Assembly: GCF_900114095.1 (NCBI RefSeq)
Contig: NZ_FORV01000002.1
Span: forward strand, 372,001 to 436,000
DNA length: 64,000 bases
DNA from: Sphingomonas sp. NFR04
GTDB lineage: Bacteria > Pseudomonadota > Alphaproteobacteria > Sphingomonadales > Sphingomonadaceae
Direction: 5' to 3'
The translations under genes were made by a program, and so were the position numbers. The notes beneath the pieces are model-generated. The model was not told the origin of the DNA. It did no database searches and was given only the letters and a program-made list of their open reading frames with translations. This document shows positions 1 through 8,012 of this stretch, piece after piece (position 1 is the first letter of the stretch; each line of letters begins with the position of its first letter).

Positions 1-131
1 TGGTCGAGCGCGAGGAGGTGCAGAGCCCCGCGATCATCGTCGTCGGCGAAGTCACGCTGCTGGCCGATGCCGAGGACAAGCTCGCCCGCTGGGCGCGCAC
101 GGCTGAGACGCTGGGCGAGGATCAGGCATGA
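1..131 (+). CDS. uroporphyrinogen-III C-methyltransferase / siroheme synthase, C-terminal end (partial)
   Basis: The window opens inside this gene; only the last 42 codons are present, reading from base 3. The ending, with a run PAIIVVGEVTLLA followed by a short charged helix, is the usual C terminus of SAM-dependent uroporphyrinogen-III methyltransferases (CobA/CysG type), which make the precorrin-2 precursor of siroheme. Its TGA overlaps the ATG of the next gene (ATGA). The next genes encode siroheme-dependent sulfite reduction, which supports the call. Whether the upstream part is a single-domain CobA or a full CysG fusion cannot be seen. Confidence 0.8.
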   Translation, partial: VEREEVQSPAIIVVGEVTLLADAEDKLARWARTAETLGEDQA

Positions 132-424
132 AGCTGTTGACAGGCAACGATCTTTCGACGGGCGACGTGGTCTGGTGGGCCGGCCAGGGCTGGTCCCGCC
201 ACATCGCCGAAGCCGTCGATGTCGGCGACCGGGGCGACGTGCTCGCCGCGACCGAGGAAGCCGCACGCCGGGTGAACGTGCCCTATGTCATCGACGCCGA
301 AGCGACGCCCGAAGGCCCCCGCCCCGCGCACATCAAGGACCGCATCCGCGCGCTCGGCCCCACGGTCCGCGCGGACCTGACCCTCAAGCCCGCCGACCCG
401 GCCGCGGGGAGCTGGGTGATATGA
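128..424 (+). CDS. DUF2849 domain protein of the cys operon
   Basis: A 98-residue soluble protein beginning MKLLTGNDLSTGDVVWW. It matches the DUF2849 family, a small protein of unknown function that in alphaproteobacteria sits between the siroheme synthase and the sulfite/nitrite reductase genes. It has no signal peptide, membrane segment or cysteine motif. It overlaps the upstream methyltransferase stop by 4 bases, so the two are translationally coupled. The location points to an accessory role in sulfite reduction or siroheme supply, but that is inference from neighbourhood only. Confidence 0.8.
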   Translation: MKLLTGNDLSTGDVVWWAGQGWSRHIAEAVDVGDRGDVLAATEEAARRVNVPYVIDAEATPEGPRPAHIKDRIRALGPTVRADLTLKPADPAAGSWVI

Positions 425-440
425 GGGCGGTCGCTCCCAA

Positions 441-574
441 GATCCTCCCCTGGAAGGGGAGGTGGCAGGCCGCAGGCCTGACGGAGGGGTGTCCCCACCC
501 GATCCGAAGGACCGCGGCCGCAGCGTCCACACCCCTCCGTCGCTTCGCGACACCTCCCCTTCCAGGGGAGGATC
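441..574. repeat. long inverted repeat inside the cys operon
   Basis: Bases 441-464 are the exact reverse complement of 551-574 (24-nt arms). Inside them, 480-492 is the exact reverse complement of 529-541. Each outer arm is itself a short hairpin (CCTCCCC/GGGGAGG). The element occupies most of the gap between the DUF2849 gene and the sulfite reductase gene. Related CCTCCCC-rich elements lie at 5952-6078, 33158-33302, 43568-43730 and 52593-52739. It looks like a dispersed non-coding palindromic element, not a gene. Confidence 0.85.
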
Positions 575-611
575 TGAAAATTCTTCCCGCGCGCATCGAC
601 TGAGACCGCCC

Positions 612-2246
612 ATGTACAAGTACGACGAATATGACGCATCCATCGTCGCCGCGCGCGTCGAGGAATTCCGCGACCAGGTCCAGCGCCGCCTTGCCGGTCA
701 CCTGACCGAGGACCAGTTCAAGCCGCTGCGGCTGATGAATGGGCTCTATCTCCAGCTCCACGCGTACATGCTCCGCGTGGCGGTCCCCTATGGCACGCTC
801 GACAGCCGGCAGATGCACATGCTGGCGCACATCGCCCGCAAGTACGATCGTGGCTATGGCCATTTCACCACGCGCCAGAACCTCCAGTACAACTGGATCA
901 AGCTGGAGGATGCGCCCGACATCCTCGCCGAGCTGGCGACGGTGGAAATGCACGCCATCCAGACCAGCGGCAACTGCATCCGCAACATCAGCTCGGACCA
1001 GTTCGCCGGTGCCGCCGCCGACGAGATCACCGATCCGCGCCCCTGGGCCGAACTGCTCCGCCAGTGGAGCAGCTTCCACCCCGAGTTCAGCTATCTCCCG
1101 CGCAAGTTCAAGATCGCGGTAATCGCGGCCGACGAGGACCGCGCGGCGATGCGGCTGCACGATATCGGCATCCAGATCGTCCGCAACGACGAAGGCGAGC
1201 TCGGCGCGCGAATCTATGCGGGCGGCGGCATGGGTCGCACCCCGATGATCGCGTCGCTGATCAAGGACTTCGTGCCCTTTGCCGACTTCGTCAGCTATCT
1301 GGAGGCGTGCCTGCGCGTCTACAATCGCCATGGCCGGCGCGACAACATCTACAAGGCGCGGATCAAGATCCTGATCCATGCCCTCGGCGCCGAGGAATAT
1401 GCCCGCCAGGTCGAGGAGGAGTTCCAGGCGGTGAAGGCGCTCGGCATCGATCCGCCTCAGGCCGAGTTCGACCGTATCGCCGCCTATTTCGCGCCTCCGG
1501 CGCTCGAGGTCGACGCGCCCGATACGGTGGACCGTACCGACCCGGACTTCGCCGTGTGGCTCGACCAGAACGTCCATGCCCACAAGGCCCCCGGCTATGC
1601 CGTGGTCACGATCAGCCTGAAGCCGATCGGCGGCATTCCCGGCGACGCCTCGGCGGACCAGATCGACCTGATGGCCGATCTCGCCGAGCGCTATAGTTTC
1701 GACGAGCTGCGGGTGACCCATGCCCAGAATATTGTGCTGCCCCACGTCAGGAAGGCCGATCTCCACGCGGTCTGGACGGCACTCCGCGAGGCGGGTCTGG
1801 CCGAGGCCAATCTCGACCTGATCAGCGACATCATCGCTTGCCCAGGCCTCGACTATTGCAGCCTCGCCAATGCCCGCTCGATCCCGCTCGCGCAGAAGAT
1901 CAGCGAACGCTTCGCCGATCCGGCGCGTCAGCGCGACCTGGGTGAGCTCAAGCTCAAGATCTCGGGCTGCATCAATGCCTGCGGCCACCATCATGCCGGC
2001 CATATCGGCATTCTCGGCGTCGACCGGAAAGGCACCGAGAACTACCAGCTGCTGCTCGGCGGCTCGGGCGCGGAGGATGTCAGCCTGGCCGACATCACCG
2101 GCCCCGGCTTCAGCGAGGACGGCGTGGTCGACGCGATCGAGCGCGCGACCGACGTCTATGTCCGCGAACGCACGCCCGGCGAGCGCTTCGTCGATACCTA
2201 TCGCCGCATCGGCATGGCACCGTTCAAGGAGGCCATTTATGGTTGA
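612..2246 (+). CDS. cysI: siroheme- and [4Fe-4S]-dependent sulfite (or nitrite) reductase, hemoprotein subunit
   Basis: A 544-residue protein with two ferredoxin-like/siroheme half domains. The C-terminal half carries the cluster/siroheme ligands C-x5-C (Cys410, Cys416) and C-x3-C (Cys453, Cys457). The family catalyses six-electron reduction of sulfite to sulfide, or of nitrite to ammonia. The operon with an APS reductase and siroheme synthase argues for sulfite. The start is ATG at 612; the reading frame stays open upstream, but that stretch lies in the inverted repeat and is not coding-like. The stop overlaps the DUF934 gene. No separate flavoprotein subunit is present in the window, so the electron donor is unknown. 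Confidence 0.93.
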   Translation: MYKYDEYDASIVAARVEEFRDQVQRRLAGHLTEDQFKPLRLMNGLYLQLHAYMLRVAVPYGTLDSRQMHMLAHIARKYDRGYGHFTTRQNLQYNWIKLEDAPDILAELATVEMHAIQTSGNCIRNISSDQFAGAAADEITDPRPWAELLRQWSSFHPEFSYLPRKFKIAVIAADEDRAAMRLHDIGIQIVRNDEGELGARIYAGGGMGRTPMIASLIKDFVPFADFVSYLEACLRVYNRHGRRDNIYKARIKILIHALGAEEYARQVEEEFQAVKALGIDPPQAEFDRIAAYFAPPALEVDAPDTVDRTDPDFAVWLDQNVHAHKAPGYAVVTISLKPIGGIPGDASADQIDLMADLAERYSFDELRVTHAQNIVLPHVRKADLHAVWTALREAGLAEANLDLISDIIACPGLDYCSLANARSIPLAQKISERFADPARQRDLGELKLKISGCINACGHHHAGHIGILGVDRKGTENYQLLLGGSGAEDVSLADITGPGFSEDGVVDAIERATDVYVRERTPGERFVDTYRRIGMAPFKEAIYG

Positions 2247-2664
2247 GTTCCTGCGCTACCGCGACGACGAAGCGCATGACGAGCCGGCGGTCACGCTCGA
2301 CAGCTTCTTCGGCCAGTCCAACGCCACGGCCGTGCGGATCGAGTCCGGCGAGGACGCGCGCGCGCTGCTCCCGCACCTCAATCGCATCGCGCTGATCGAG
2401 GTGAGCTTCCCCAGCTTCCGCGATGGCCGCGGCTACTCCACCGCGCGTATCCTGCGCGAGGCGGGGTACAAGGGCGAGCTGCGCGCGCAGGGCGACGTGC
2501 TGGTCGACCAGATCCCGCTGATGCGTCGCTGCGGCTTCGACAGCTTCGCCCCCGATGCGCCGATCGATGCGGCGACGCTGGAAGCTGCGCTGAACCGCTA
2601 CGACTTCCGATATCAGACGGCAGCCGACACCATCGTGCCGGTGTGGAAACTGCGCCATGGCTGA
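2239..2664 (+). CDS. DUF934 family protein of the sulfite reduction operon
   Basis: A 141-residue protein starting at ATG 2239, 8 bases inside the 3' end of cysI, with an AAGGAGG Shine-Dalgarno sequence at 2226-2232. It belongs to DUF934, small proteins found next to cysI and cysH in alpha- and betaproteobacteria, with the characteristic run FPSFRDGRGYSTARILR. No catalytic motif or cofactor site is obvious. It overlaps the start of cysH by 8 bases, so cysI, this gene and cysH are probably translated from one message. A role as a sulfite reductase accessory protein is inferred from context. Confidence 0.85.
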   Translation: MVEFLRYRDDEAHDEPAVTLDSFFGQSNATAVRIESGEDARALLPHLNRIALIEVSFPSFRDGRGYSTARILREAGYKGELRAQGDVLVDQIPLMRRCGFDSFAPDAPIDAATLEAALNRYDFRYQTAADTIVPVWKLRHG

Positions 2665-3421
2665 ACCTGCGCGCAAGATCGACCGGATCGACGTGACGCC
2701 GCGCTTCACCGAGGCGGATGCGGTGCGGCTCAACACCCGCTTCCTCGGCGTCCCCACGCTGGAGATGCTGCGCACCGTGCTCGCCGAGAAGCTGACCGGC
2801 GAGACGGCGATCGTCTCCTCGTTCGGCGCGGAATCGGCGGCGCTGCTGCACCTCGTCGCCAGCGTCGATCGCGCGGTGCCGGTGCTGTTCCTCGACACGG
2901 GCAAGCATTTTCCCGAGACCTTAGCGTATCGCGATCTGCTGGTGGAGCGGCTGGGCCTGACCGACTTCCGCAACCTGCGCCCCGACCCCGAGCTGCTGGC
3001 CAAGCGCGACGGCACCGAACTGCGCTGGTCCTATGATCCCGATGGCTGCTGCGAGATCCGCAAGGTGCTGCCGCTGGAAGCAGGCCTGGCGGGCTTCGAC
3101 GCGACGATCACCGGCCGCAAGGCGTTCCAGGCGAGCACCCGCGCCGCCCTGCCGCGCTTCGAGCTCGACGGCGATCGGCTCAAGATCAATCCGCTGGCGG
3201 ATTGGACCAAGGCCGATCTCGACACCTATTTCACCGCGCACGACCTGCCGCTGCACCCGCTGGTCGCGCAAGGTTATCCCTCGATCGGCTGCGCGCCGTG
3301 CACGAGCAGGGTCAAGCCGGGCGAAGACCCCCGCGCCGGGCGCTGGCGCGGCTGGGACAAGACCGAGTGCGGCATCCACACGCCGACCAGCGACGACGAC
3401 GCCAACCAGCCGGTGTTCTGA
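2657..3421 (+). CDS. cysH: adenylyl-sulfate (APS) reductase, thioredoxin-dependent
   Basis: A 254-residue PAPS/APS reductase family protein that reduces activated sulfate to sulfite using thioredoxin. It contains the adjacent cysteine pair Cys131-Cys132 and the pair Cys212/Cys215 (CAPC). This four-cysteine CC...CxxC pattern binds a [4Fe-4S] cluster and marks enzymes that use APS rather than PAPS. The catalytic cysteine is in the C-terminal ECGIH motif (Cys238). It is the last gene of the cys operon and overlaps the DUF934 gene. It supplies the substrate of the sulfite reductase two genes upstream. Substrate preference is inferred from the motif. Confidence 0.93.
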   Translation: MAEPARKIDRIDVTPRFTEADAVRLNTRFLGVPTLEMLRTVLAEKLTGETAIVSSFGAESAALLHLVASVDRAVPVLFLDTGKHFPETLAYRDLLVERLGLTDFRNLRPDPELLAKRDGTELRWSYDPDGCCEIRKVLPLEAGLAGFDATITGRKAFQASTRAALPRFELDGDRLKINPLADWTKADLDTYFTAHDLPLHPLVAQGYPSIGCAPCTSRVKPGEDPRAGRWRGWDKTECGIHTPTSDDDANQPVF

Positions 3422-3428
3422 CCCCGCC

Positions 3429-4754
3429 TCAGAACCCGCCGTGGAACCGCACGGCGAACACATTGGCCGGCCCGCGATCGCGATTGTAGCCCGGATTGGC
3501 GACGAACTGATAATCGAGCGTCACGTCGAAGCCCTTGCGCGGCTGCCAGTCATAATAGGCCTCCGCAATCGCCTCGCTGCCCGGGTGCGGCAGCTTGCCG
3601 TCGCCGACCAGCACGCCCAGCCCGCCCGCATCGAGATAGCGCTGATGCTCGCGCGAAATGCCGTTGACGATGCCGACCAAGCCGATGCGGTCGTTCGCAC
3701 GCCCCCAGCCCACGCCGTTCAGCGACGCGCCGAGCTGGGCGGTGCGATCGATATCGGTAAAGTCATAGGGCTCGATCGATCCGTCGGCCAAGCCCGCGCG
3801 AGCGAACAGGCCCAGCGTGGACGTCACCGCCTGCTCCGCATTCACCCCGACGCCCATGCGGGTGGTGCGCTGGCGGACCAGCGCCGTATCCGCCGACTCT
3901 CCCTGCACCGCCCCTAGCGCCAGCGCATCGTCGAACCGCCCGGAGCGGCCGCGATTGCGGAACGCAGTGACGCGGATCGCCCCGGGCTGGCTGCCGAGCA
4001 GGTGGCGATGCTCGACCTCGACATCGACCTGGTACTGGCGGAAGTCGCGTTCCAGCGTCTCGCCATTGGGCACCTTCGAAAGGTTGAACAGCCCGGCCCG
4101 CAGCGTCCACGCCCCCTGATACCATTCTGCCGCCGCGCCGGTGGAGTAGCCCCAGGCATCGGCGGCATAATCGAAGCTGCCGGTATCCACTGCCGACCAG
4201 TTGAGGAAGTCGCCGCGCGGATCATGCGCATAGCGATTGGTGTCGAACACATCGCCGACGCCGAACTTGCCGAGCGTCAGCACCAGCCGGTTGGCGGTCT
4301 GGCTGCCGCCCAGCACGTTCATCGCCGGCGCCACCGCGCTCGTCTCGCCGCCCAGCCCGATCGTCTGGCGGAAGAACAGGCGCTGGAGCCGCAGATAGGG
4401 CTCGTCCTTGCCGACCTTGTACGCCTCGGCGCTGGGGAAGCCCGCCACGCCCAGCGTGTTGGACAGGCCGAAGCCCTGGTCGATCTCCGGGTTCACCCAC
4501 AGCTCGCCGCCCGACCAGGGTCGCACGCCGGCATAGAGCGTCACGTCGATCGTCTCGCGCACCTGCTTGGGCGCGAGGCTGTTGGGCCCGCGATAGGGAT
4601 CGGTGAAGCCGCCCACGCCCTGCACCACCATCGTCGCCTGGCCATGCACCGCGAAGGTCTGCGGGTCGCGCGTGTCCTGCGCCTGCGCTCCGACCGGCAG
4701 CAGGAAGAACAGCGCGGCCGCAGCGGCAGCCGACTTGGGGAAGGCGTGGATCAT
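3429..4754 (-). CDS. OprB-like porin
   Basis: A 441-residue outer-membrane protein. It has a signal peptide (positive start, AAAAAALFFLL core, cleavage after AQA near residue 25), alternating beta-barrel strands and a terminal Phe (RFHGGF). Stretches such as GELWVNPEIDQGFGLSNTLG and RLFFRQTIGLGG match the family annotated as carbohydrate-selective porin OprB. It is convergent with cysH, with only a few bases between them, and divergent from an RcnR-type metal sensor. The shared 97-bp promoter region holds a palindrome that may be that regulator's operator. The solute is therefore uncertain and metal-linked transport is possible. Confidence 0.8.
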   Translation of the reverse strand: MIHAFPKSAAAAAALFFLLPVGAQAQDTRDPQTFAVHGQATMVVQGVGGFTDPYRGPNSLAPKQVRETIDVTLYAGVRPWSGGELWVNPEIDQGFGLSNTLGVAGFPSAEAYKVGKDEPYLRLQRLFFRQTIGLGGETSAVAPAMNVLGGSQTANRLVLTLGKFGVGDVFDTNRYAHDPRGDFLNWSAVDTGSFDYAADAWGYSTGAAAEWYQGAWTLRAGLFNLSKVPNGETLERDFRQYQVDVEVEHRHLLGSQPGAIRVTAFRNRGRSGRFDDALALGAVQGESADTALVRQRTTRMGVGVNAEQAVTSTLGLFARAGLADGSIEPYDFTDIDRTAQLGASLNGVGWGRANDRIGLVGIVNGISREHQRYLDAGGLGVLVGDGKLPHPGSEAIAEAYYDWQPRKGFDVTLDYQFVANPGYNRDRGPANVFAVRFHGGF

Positions 4755-4807
4755 GGACGTGTACCCCGAATTTTGGCGGAGATCGCCGACTCGACGGGGG
4801 CGCCCGT

Positions 4808-4824
4808 ATACCCTAGGGGGGTAT
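4808..4824. promoter_or_regulatory. putative RcnR/CsoR-type operator
   Basis: The 17-bp sequence ATACCCTAGGGGGGTAT has ATACC/GGTAT ends around a G/C tract, the layout of operators bound by RcnR/CsoR-family repressors. It lies 27 bp upstream of the RcnR-like gene and 53 bp upstream of the divergent porin start, so one site could control both. Assignment is by pattern and position only. Confidence 0.55.
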
Positions 4825-4851
4825 CAGGCAAGCAGAACGGAACGGCAGAAA

Positions 4852-5130
4852 ATGAGCCATGTCGCGCGCGAAAAGCAGAAGCTGCTCAACCGATTGAAAA
4901 GACTGCGCGGGCAGGTCGAGGCGATCGAGCGGGCGGTCGAGGCCGACACCGAATGCGCGCGCGTGTTGCAGCAGGCGACCGCATGCCGCGGGGCGCTGGA
5001 CGGCTTCATCGCCGAGGTGATCGAGGATCATATCCGCGAGCACATGCTGGAACCCGATGCCGCCCCGGACGATCCCAAGGTGCAGGCGGCCGAGGAACTC
5101 GTCGCGATCGTCCACCGCTATCTCACCTGA
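4852..5130 (+). CDS. RcnR-like metal-sensing transcriptional regulator (CsoR/RcnR/FrmR family)
   Basis: A 92-residue all-helical repressor. With E. coli RcnR numbering the nickel/cobalt ligands are all present: His3, Cys35, His60 and His64. A formaldehyde-sensing FrmR would lack His3 and His64, and copper-sensing CsoR has a different Cys/His set, so Ni/Co sensing is the best guess. These proteins bind DNA as tetramers and release it on metal binding. The start is ATG 4852; an in-frame extension upstream would run through the promoter. The divergent neighbour is a porin rather than the usual RcnA efflux pump. The next gene on the same strand is a fructosamine-kinase-like gene 11 bases away. 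Confidence 0.88.
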   Translation: MSHVAREKQKLLNRLKRLRGQVEAIERAVEADTECARVLQQATACRGALDGFIAEVIEDHIREHMLEPDAAPDDPKVQAAEELVAIVHRYLT

Positions 5131-5141
5131 TCGGAGCCCGC

Positions 5142-5945
5142 ATGCAGACCAGCCTCGCCGATCGTGCCGCCGCGCTGCTCGGAGTGCCCGTCTTGGGCGC
5201 GGCAGCGCTTTCCGGCGGCGATCTTTCCGCGGTCCACCGGTTGCGGCTGGCCGATGGCGGCAGCGCGATCGCCAAGCAGGGGCCGCTGGTTTCCGAAGAG
5301 GCCGATATGCTGGTGGCGATCGCCACGCGCGGGGCGCCGGCACCGCCGGTACTCGCGGTCGGGGAGGACCTGCTGCTGATCGAGGAAATGCCGAACGACG
5401 GGCATCTCGGCACCAGTTGGGACAGTCTCGCCACGGCGCTGCAAACGCTCCACGCGGTGCCGGGCCGCGGCTATGGCTGGCCGGTGGATTACGCCTTCGG
5501 CCGTGTCGCCATTCCGAACGGCACGACAAAGGACTGGCCGAGCTTCTGGGCCGAGCGACGGCTGAGGACGCATCTGCCGCACGTGCCTGCATCGCTCGCT
5601 CGCCGGCTGGACCGGCTGGCCGATCGCCTGCCGGACCTGCTGCCGCAGCATCCCGCGCCCGCGCTGCTCCACGGCGACCTCTGGGGCGGCAATGTCCTGA
5701 CCTCCGCTGGCCGGGTGACCGCGCTGATCGACCCCGCCTGCTATCATGGCGACCGCGAAGTCGATGCCGCGATGCTCACCCTGTTCGACGCGCCGCCCGC
5801 CCGCTTCTTCGACGCGCTCGCGCTGGCGCCGGGATGGCAGGAACGGCAGCCGATCTACCGGCTGTGGCCGCTGCTCGTGCACCTGCGCCTGTTCGGCAGC
5901 AGCTATGTGGGCGCGGTGGAAGCGGCGCTGGCGGAAGTGGAGTGA
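5142..5945 (+). CDS. fructosamine/ketosamine-3-kinase family protein
   Basis: A 267-residue protein of the aminoglycoside-phosphotransferase/fructosamine kinase fold. The catalytic loop LLHGDLWGGN (around residues 178-187) and the following metal-binding segment LIDPACYHGDREVD are typical. Family members phosphorylate sugar amines attached to proteins or small molecules, promoting deglycation. The start ATG 5142 lies 11 bases after the RcnR-like stop, so co-transcription is likely, although the functional link is unclear. The gene ends against an inverted repeat. Confidence 0.82.
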   Translation: MQTSLADRAAALLGVPVLGAAALSGGDLSAVHRLRLADGGSAIAKQGPLVSEEADMLVAIATRGAPAPPVLAVGEDLLLIEEMPNDGHLGTSWDSLATALQTLHAVPGRGYGWPVDYAFGRVAIPNGTTKDWPSFWAERRLRTHLPHVPASLARRLDRLADRLPDLLPQHPAPALLHGDLWGGNVLTSAGRVTALIDPACYHGDREVDAAMLTLFDAPPARFFDALALAPGWQERQPIYRLWPLLVHLRLFGSSYVGAVEAALAEVE

Positions 5946-5951
5946 TCCCTA

Positions 5952-6078
5952 TCCTCCCCCGCAAAGGGGGAGGTGGCGCCGGGGGCGACGGAGGGGGAGG
6001 AACCACGCCGACCGAGAGGTTCTGGCATCCTCCCCCTCCGAGCCGCTGCGCGGCCCACCTCCCCCTGGCGGGGGAGGA
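5952..6078. repeat. CCTCCCCC-type inverted repeat between convergent genes
   Basis: The outer arms TCCTCCCCC...GGGGGAGGTGG and CCACCTCCCCC...GGGGGAGGA pair almost perfectly, and each arm can also fold as a small hairpin. It fills the gap between the fructosamine-kinase-like gene and the convergent amidotransferase gene, where it may also act as a bidirectional barrier to transcription. It belongs to the same family as the element at 441-574. Confidence 0.8.
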
Positions 6079-6086
6079 TTGTGGTC

Positions 6087-7979
6087 CTACCCGAACAGCC
6101 GCGCCAGACTGCGTTCCAGCATCACCAGCTGCCACAGCGTGCGGCCATGCTCGGCGCGGCCGGCGCGGTGGTCTTCGGCGAGGCGGGTGATCGTGCGCGG
6201 CTCGAACCAGCCGCTCTGGAGCAGCAGCGGCGAGCGGGCGAGCGCCGCCGCCTCCTCGGCCAGCGCCTGGCGAAACCACGCGCTGATCGGGGTGACAAAG
6301 CCCATCTTGGGCCGATAGAGGATCTCGCGCGGCAGCCAGGGCTCGAGCGCCTTCTTCATCAGCCACTTGCCCTGCCCGCCCCGGATGCGGAGCGAGGGCG
6401 GCAGGCTCGCCTCGAACTCGACCAGCCGGTGATCGAGCAGCGGCTCGCGTGCCTCCAGCCCCACGGCCATGCTGGTGCGATCGACCTTGGTGAGGATGTC
6501 GCCGGGCAGCCAGTGGCGAATATCGGCATATTGGGCGCGGTCGATCGCGTCGCGCGCAGGCGCGTTGCGCATCGTCTCGACATAGCGCGTCTCGGCGCGG
6601 TAGCCGTCGAGCGCAGCACGGGCGGTATCGCCGTAGAGCTGATCGCGCAGCCCGGGCGTGGTGACACCCACGGCTTTGGCATAGGCCGCCGCCCCATCCT
6701 CGGCGAGCGCGAGCAGCGTCGTCTTGGCGCGAAACGGCCGCGGCGCCCAATCGGCCTTGGGATAGAGCGCGCCGAGTTGGCCGAACACCCGCGCCCGCAG
6801 GTTCGCCGGCAGCAGGCCGCGCACCCGCTCCTCGGCGGCGAAGAAGCGGTGGCGGCGGTAGCCGGCCAGCGCTTCGTCCGCCCCGTCGCCGGACAGCGCG
6901 ACGGTGACGCTTTCGCGGGCGAGCTGGCAGACGCGGTAGGTCGGCAGCGCAGAGGCGTCGGCGAACGGCTCGTCGAACGCGGCGACTAGGGTGTCGATCA
7001 GGCCGTAATCCTCGGCGCCGACGCTGCGGGTGCGGTGGCTGGTGGCGAAGCGCGCCGCCACCTTGGCGGCATGGGCGGTCTCGTCGAGACCCGCCTCGTC
7101 GAAGCCGATCGTACAGGTCTTCACGGCGGACTTGCTGCGCTCCGCCATCAGCGCGACCACGGCCGAGCTGTCGACGCCGCCCGAGAGGAAGGCGCCCAGC
7201 GGCACGTCGGCGATCATCCGCGAGCGGACGGCGGTGCGCATCCGCTCGATCAGCTCGGCCTTGAGGTCCCGCGCGCGCCCGGTGGCGCGCCGGGTGAAGT
7301 CGATATCCCACCAGCGCACCGGCTGCGGCGCCGGTCGGCCGCGCTGGAGGAGGAGGAAATGCCCGGCCGGCAGCTTCTGCACGCCCGCAACGATGCAGGC
7401 GTCATCCGGAACATAGCCCAGCGCCAGATAGTCTTCCACTGCGCGAAAATCCGCAGCGCGCCGGAGCAGCGGATGCGCGAGCAGGCCCTTCAGCTCCGAC
7501 GCGAAGGCGATCGCGCCGTCGGCGAGTTCGGCATAATGGAGCGGCTTCACCCCGAAGCGATCGCGGGCGAGAAATAGGCTTTGCGTGGTCGCGTCGTACA
7601 GGGCGAAGGCGAACATGCCGTTCAGCCGGGCGAGCAGGTCCGGCCCCCACGCCCGCCAGCCATGGAGCAGCACTTCGGTGTCGCTGTCGGTCAGGAAGCG
7701 GGCGCCCAGCGCCTCCAGCTCGGCGCGGACCTCGCGAAAATTGTAGATCTCGCCGTTGAAGGTGACGGCGAGGCTCTGGTCGGGCAGCGCCATCGGCTGC
7801 ACGCCGCCTTCGAGATCGATGATCGCCAGCCGGCGATGGCCGAGCCCCACCCCCGCCACGCACCACACCCCCGAGCCATCGGGGCCGCGATGCGCCTGGG
7901 CGTCGCTCATTGCGACGATGCGGGCGGGGTCGATCGGCTTGGGGAGGCCGGGATAGAAGAGGCCGGCGATGCCGCACAT
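6087..7979 (-). CDS. asparagine-synthase-like amidotransferase, exosortase-A (XrtA) system type
   Basis: A 630-residue two-domain enzyme. The N-terminal class II glutamine amidotransferase domain starts MCGIAGLF with nucleophile Cys2. The C-terminal ATP-pyrophosphatase domain has the PP-loop SGGVDSS near residues 265-272. Although related to AsnB, its position beside XrtA-type polysaccharide genes fits the exosortase-A-associated amidotransferase family, thought to amidate a sugar or acid of the exopolysaccharide. The glycosyltransferase gene lies 33 bases upstream in the transcription direction, so the two are likely co-transcribed. Ordinary asparagine synthesis cannot be excluded from sequence alone. 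Confidence 0.88.
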   Translation of the reverse strand: MCGIAGLFYPGLPKPIDPARIVAMSDAQAHRGPDGSGVWCVAGVGLGHRRLAIIDLEGGVQPMALPDQSLAVTFNGEIYNFREVRAELEALGARFLTDSDTEVLLHGWRAWGPDLLARLNGMFAFALYDATTQSLFLARDRFGVKPLHYAELADGAIAFASELKGLLAHPLLRRAADFRAVEDYLALGYVPDDACIVAGVQKLPAGHFLLLQRGRPAPQPVRWWDIDFTRRATGRARDLKAELIERMRTAVRSRMIADVPLGAFLSGGVDSSAVVALMAERSKSAVKTCTIGFDEAGLDETAHAAKVAARFATSHRTRSVGAEDYGLIDTLVAAFDEPFADASALPTYRVCQLARESVTVALSGDGADEALAGYRRHRFFAAEERVRGLLPANLRARVFGQLGALYPKADWAPRPFRAKTTLLALAEDGAAAYAKAVGVTTPGLRDQLYGDTARAALDGYRAETRYVETMRNAPARDAIDRAQYADIRHWLPGDILTKVDRTSMAVGLEAREPLLDHRLVEFEASLPPSLRIRGGQGKWLMKKALEPWLPREILYRPKMGFVTPISAWFRQALAEEAAALARSPLLLQSGWFEPRTITRLAEDHRAGRAEHGRTLWQLVMLERSLARLFG

Positions 7980-8012
7980 CAGCGCATGCCCTCTCGACTG
8001 CCCATGCTTCCC

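Noticed and set aside
384..2003. A 539-codon open frame on the minus strand
   Set aside because: It is antisense to cysI, which has all expected cysteine ligands.
6087..7979. Housekeeping asparagine synthetase
   Set aside because: The location at the edge of an XrtA locus and the N-terminal form fit the exosortase-associated amidotransferase better, although the chemistry is related.
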